This document shows positions 61,144-64,000 of a DNA stretch of 64,000 nucleotides, piece by piece; positions within the stretch are counted from its first letter, which is position 1, and every line of letters starts with the position of its first letter. Origin of the DNA: Pseudoips prasinana. Its lineage: Eukaryota > Arthropoda > Insecta > Lepidoptera > Nolidae. The DNA is taken from contig OX621256.1 of assembly GCA_951640165.1 (NCBI GenBank), positions 3,410,001 through 3,474,000 on the forward strand, read 5' to 3'. The translations under genes were made by a program, and so were the position numbers. Below the pieces are notes generated by a model. The model saw only the letters and a list, made by a program, of their open reading frames with translations. It made no database searches and was not told where the DNA came from.

Positions 61144-61204
61144 TGATATCAATCTGATGTGATACAGTCACATCAGAGTGATATCAGATATATCAATCTG
61201 ATGT
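61144..61204. repeat. triple repeat with an inverted middle copy
   Basis: TGATATCAATCTGATGT (61144-61160), an inverse copy with one mismatch (61170-61186), and a third, direct copy of its last 15 bases (61190-61204). Confidence 0.85.
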
Positions 61205-62035
61205 ACAGGGTAAGCTCCATATTACCCTTTCGGCATGCAAATGTTGACGGTTCTTTAGTTTAAGATCTTTTTATTTAATATCAAATTTAATTATTTTTTA
61301 ATCTGCATTTTTTTATTAATATGATTCTAATTGTATTCTCCCTGCATTATAAAGGGTTAAGCAGTGCAATTAGAGGCATGGTCAGTATATGACTAAACTA
61401 AAGAATTATTAAACTAAATCTGTAACACTCAATTGCCAATGGCAACTTCCAAGTGAATCGCATTATCTAGCGGATATTTTCAACCCATAAGCATCATCAT
61501 CATATCAACTAAGCATCTAAACAGAAGGCACCACACAGTTCATTTAAATTAATTATGTGATAACTCGTCTTAAGATACTTACTTAACTTACTTAACTTAA
61601 CATAATTTTTAACAAAATACAATTTCGTAAAATTGAGTCACCAAAACTAAAAAAATATCTTAATTCCCACCACAAAAATAAGAAATATCCGTGCAGTGGT
61701 AATTATATTACCAATTACAAAGAGTTTGGATTCAAACTGCCTTCATTCATTATGCTAACGGTCCCCGACGACGTTTACGATCCGATTCCGATTCTTACAA
61801 TACTTCGGAAAGCCATTCGGCTTGTTTAAGCAGTTATTTCTATGGGTTTTGTGTTTTTTGTGGATTAATTATGGGAAGTGGGAATTATGGGAAGAATGTA
61901 GGATTCTTTTGGTTTCGAACGGTAATAGTATGTGGTGTCAAACTAACAGCGACGGATATAAGGATTCACACGCTTATAATTACTACTTACTAGCCGATTT
62001 CAAAATATTTTAATTCGACTATAAATGTTCATTTT
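61205..62035. other. no recognisable feature
   Basis: AT-rich; a 63-codon frame (61822-62013) has no motif. Confidence 0.5.
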
Positions 62036-62039
62036 GTAT

Positions 62040-62375
62040 AATATAATAATAATAATTTATTTATTTCAAGTAACATGACTCATATTTGTTAGTAACAATA
62101 ATTCTTAGATCTATATTAGTATACCTAAAACAACACACACACACACAATCACTGCCTCCATCCCAACACTGAGGTGGACAGCTTGCAGCAGCGACTCACA
62201 TACAGACAATCGAGTCTGCTGGCCACACAGCTCATGATAATGTTGGGGCTGACCCGTACGCGGCGCACCAGGGAAGCGCATCGTTTTCTCATAGTTGTAT
62301 AAAAACAATCGACTCGAGCATCCGCAAACATCCCTGATGCACTACAAACGCGGGGCAACCCTATCAATATCCTGA
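62040..62375 (-). mobile_element. 5'-truncated LINE end
   Basis: The coding end is followed by a UTR with an (AC)n stretch (62132-62147) and a 3' end AATAAATAAATTATTATTAT on the minus strand. The ATT tail resembles that of the main LINE. It abuts a SINE-1 tail. Confidence 0.7.
62149..62375 (-). pseudogene. LINE ORF2 C-terminal peptide
   Basis: About 73 codons: GLPRVCSASGMFADARVDCF, YTTMRKRCASLVRRVRVSPN and IIMSCVASRLDCLYVSRC. S-A-S-x-M-F-x-x-A-x-V-D...R-K-R-C/V-x-S-x-x-R-R is an ending I know from several lepidopteran LINEs. The first codons of the longer frame (to 62397) belong to SINE-1. Confidence 0.65.
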
Positions 62376-62377
62376 AC

Positions 62378-62605
62378 ATAATAATATCCTGAGACATTCA
62401 CACGTGACCATCTGATCCCAAACTAAGCAGAGCTTGTATTATTGGCACCAGATAACTGATATACTATTTTCCTTTGTTAATATATACCCAGACTCAGGAC
62501 AAACAGACATGATCATGCAGACAAATATCTGATCTGTCCTGGGTATCGAATCCACGACCTGCGCCGTTAAAGGCAAGCATCTACCAACCACGCCGTTGAG
62601 GGTGT
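62378..62605 (-). mobile_element. SINE-1 copy, near full length
   Basis: ATAATATCCTGAGACATTCA, CCCAAACTAAGCAGAGCTTG, GGACAAACAGACATGATCAT, GTATCGAATCCACGACCTGC and CATCTACCAACCACGCCG. Confidence 0.8.
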
Positions 62606-62918
62606 TGAAATCTAGGTTTTAGGGGTATAAACGGTCGTATGTTTTTTTTACTTTAACTTAGAAGATAGATTTTTAACAGCTTCAAAAGACTGTATATATA
62701 ATTTTAACCCGAGTATATGGTTTAAACTATTTGTATTTTAAAACCCTTTATTTCGGGAAGGGTTTTGACCTACGGACGGGCGGATAACTAAGTGATCCTA
62801 AACGTTTCGATTTTTATTTTTTAGCTAAAGACCCCGAAATTATGTAAAAAGCAATCAGTAAATGTATCAGCGGAAACCTCGCATTAAAGTAGTAATTAGT
62901 TAGATTTAACAAAGAAAG
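62606..62918. other. no recognisable feature
   Basis: AT-rich. Confidence 0.5.
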
Positions 62919-62921
62919 GGG

Positions 62922-63072
62922 CAAGATCCCGTACCAGATGGACCCATGATCTTGTGAGGGTCACTGGAAACCGCTGGATGCGGATAGTGCAAGACCGGAA
63001 ATTGCGGAGATCTTTGGGAGGATGCCTTTGTCCAGCTATGGACGTCTTTCGGCTGATATGTTGATGATGAAC
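62922..63072 (+). mobile_element. RTE-A fragment
   Basis: CCAGATGGACCCATGATCTT, GGTCACTGGAAACCGCTGGA and GACGTCTTTCGGCTGATATG, then TTGATGATG. Confidence 0.75.
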
Positions 63073-63084
63073 AAAGAACACCTG

Positions 63085-63710
63085 TTGTATGGCTGATGGC
63101 ATAAAATATCGCCACCGTATTTCATCCAGTGGGGGGCGTAGAAGTCGATCCGAGGGTATATGCCCAGAGAACGGGCAGCAGCGTCGCTCTGTGTACTGTG
63201 TACACCATAATACTGTAATGCCTGGCTCGTTGGTCTAGCGGTAGCGTGTTCACCCGCAGTTAAAGAGGTCCTGGGTTAAAATCCCGGGTCGGGCCAAAAG
63301 TGATTTTGGGACTTTTATGTAAAAAGAAAAATTTCTCAGCATCAGCCCGAAGTCTGGGAGTTGGCGGTATTATACCCCCGTGCCTCGGAGAGCACGTAAA
63401 GCCGTCGGTCCTGTTCCTGACCTCGTTCCGGTCGTGTCGCTAAGGCGTCCCATCGGATCATGATAATAGAAAGTGCTCCTGTGTTTGCGCACACACTTGA
63501 GCACTATAATATGTCCCGCGCAGATGGCCAATTTCTGTTGAGACTGACATTATTATTATTATCATCATAATACTGCAATCGCCAACCCGTCTGCCAAGCG
63601 TGGCGATTATGGCATATCCCTCCAAATGATGGACACAACTCTATTGTGGTAATCTTTTGGGAGGCCTTTGTCCAGCAGTGGACGTCATTAGGCTGACATA
63701 ATGAACAAAA
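63085..63710 (+). mobile_element. GAT-S copy split by SINE-3
   Basis: Left piece: GTATGGCTGATGGCATAAAA and GAGAACGGGCAGCAGCGTCG. Right piece: CAATCGCCAACCCGTCTGCC, GCATATCCCTCCAAATGATG and GTCCAGCAGTGGACGTCATT. CATAATACTG is present on both sides of the SINE. Confidence 0.8.
63216..63565 (+). mobile_element. SINE-3, full length with 10-bp target duplication
   Basis: tRNA-like head: GCTCGTTGGTCTAGCGGTAG (A box) and GGTCCTGGGTTAAAATCCCG (B-box position). Body: TCAGCCCGAAGTCTGGGAGT, GAGAGCACGTAAAGCCGTCG and GTCCCGCGCAGATGGCCAAT, then an ATT tail. CATAATACTG flanks at 63206-63215 and 63566-63575 are identical. The reference copy of the family (350 bp). Confidence 0.85.
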
Positions 63711-64000
63711 TAATAACACTATAGTCTTTTCGCCATAAGATGAGTTCCCTGACAGTTCATTTTTTATCCGTGGCACGCATACTACTTTAGACGAATAAAA
63801 AATAAACTGGCAAAAAAAAAAATGATAAAAACAATATTGCCTTTGGTAAATTACTAAGTAAATTATTGTAGTTATAATTAACTGTTAATAAATTAAGTAA
63901 ATAAAATAAAATAGTATAAATCTTAAAAATGTCTAATGCCTTGAATGGAACGTCGGCCAATAGAGATTGACACTACTCATAGATTGATAATAATCCGATT
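63711..64000. other. no recognisable feature
   Basis: AT-rich to the end of the window. Confidence 0.5.

Overview
This is 64 kb of AT-rich nuclear DNA from an animal, almost certainly a moth or butterfly (Lepidoptera). The reason is its mix of interspersed repeats: RTE-like LINE ends closing on CAGCAGTGGACGTC...(GAT)n, R1-clade LINE tails, tRNA-derived SINEs, and Helitron-like elements ending GCGGGGCACAGCTAGT. I recognise these as typical lepidopteran repeats, but I could not run a database comparison, so the assignment and all clade names are recognition, not computation. I found no intact host gene, no rRNA or functional tRNA gene, no CRISPR array and no bacterial-type operon. The window reads as an intergenic or intronic repeat graveyard.

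Two places hold substantial mobile-element protein. A nearly full-length CR1-group-like LINE (41356-45560) has an ORF1 remnant and a long ORF2 with endonuclease and reverse transcriptase, broken by a few lesions. The C-terminal half of a mariner transposase lies at 53233-53628 on the minus strand. Shorter LINE-derived coding ends are at 555-690, 8704-8931, 24530-24600, 33709-34090, 35768-35983, 36364-36618, 49937-50359, 54345-54705 and 62149-62375. A fragment resembling the N-terminal domain of tyrosine-recombinase (Crypton-type) proteins is at 7572-7844. Four other coding-looking stretches (11224-11481, 35456-35707, 37328-37657, 57144-57404, all minus strand) are unidentified.

The rest is assembled from recurring families, for which I use working names. 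SINE-1 to SINE-4 are tRNA-headed SINEs. RTE-A is a LINE end with a (GAT)n tail; RTE-B is a LINE end with a (TATG)n tail. GAT-S is a short repeat sharing the (GAT)n tail. H1, H2 and H3 are Helitron-like families. MITE-1 has a TA target and TIR CAGACGCCAG; MITE-2 has long arms starting GGGCTCTACC; MITE-3 has ends GAAGTTATACTTC. U1 to U4 are unclassified repeats.

Many copies are nested and several junctions can be read to the base. A LINE tail with a 17-bp target duplication sits in a SINE at 242-502. A SINE with a 10-bp duplication sits in a GAT-S copy at 63206-63575. Two MITE-1 copies sit at the same TA of two SINE-1 copies. The main LINE sits inside an RTE-B coding end. Two head-to-tail Helitron-like pairs and one LINE end with a twin-priming-like inversion are also visible. 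The most unusual overall signal is a large number of long, perfect or near-perfect short-loop inverted repeats, several of which look like template-switch scars rather than transposon ends. I found no convincing new gene system.
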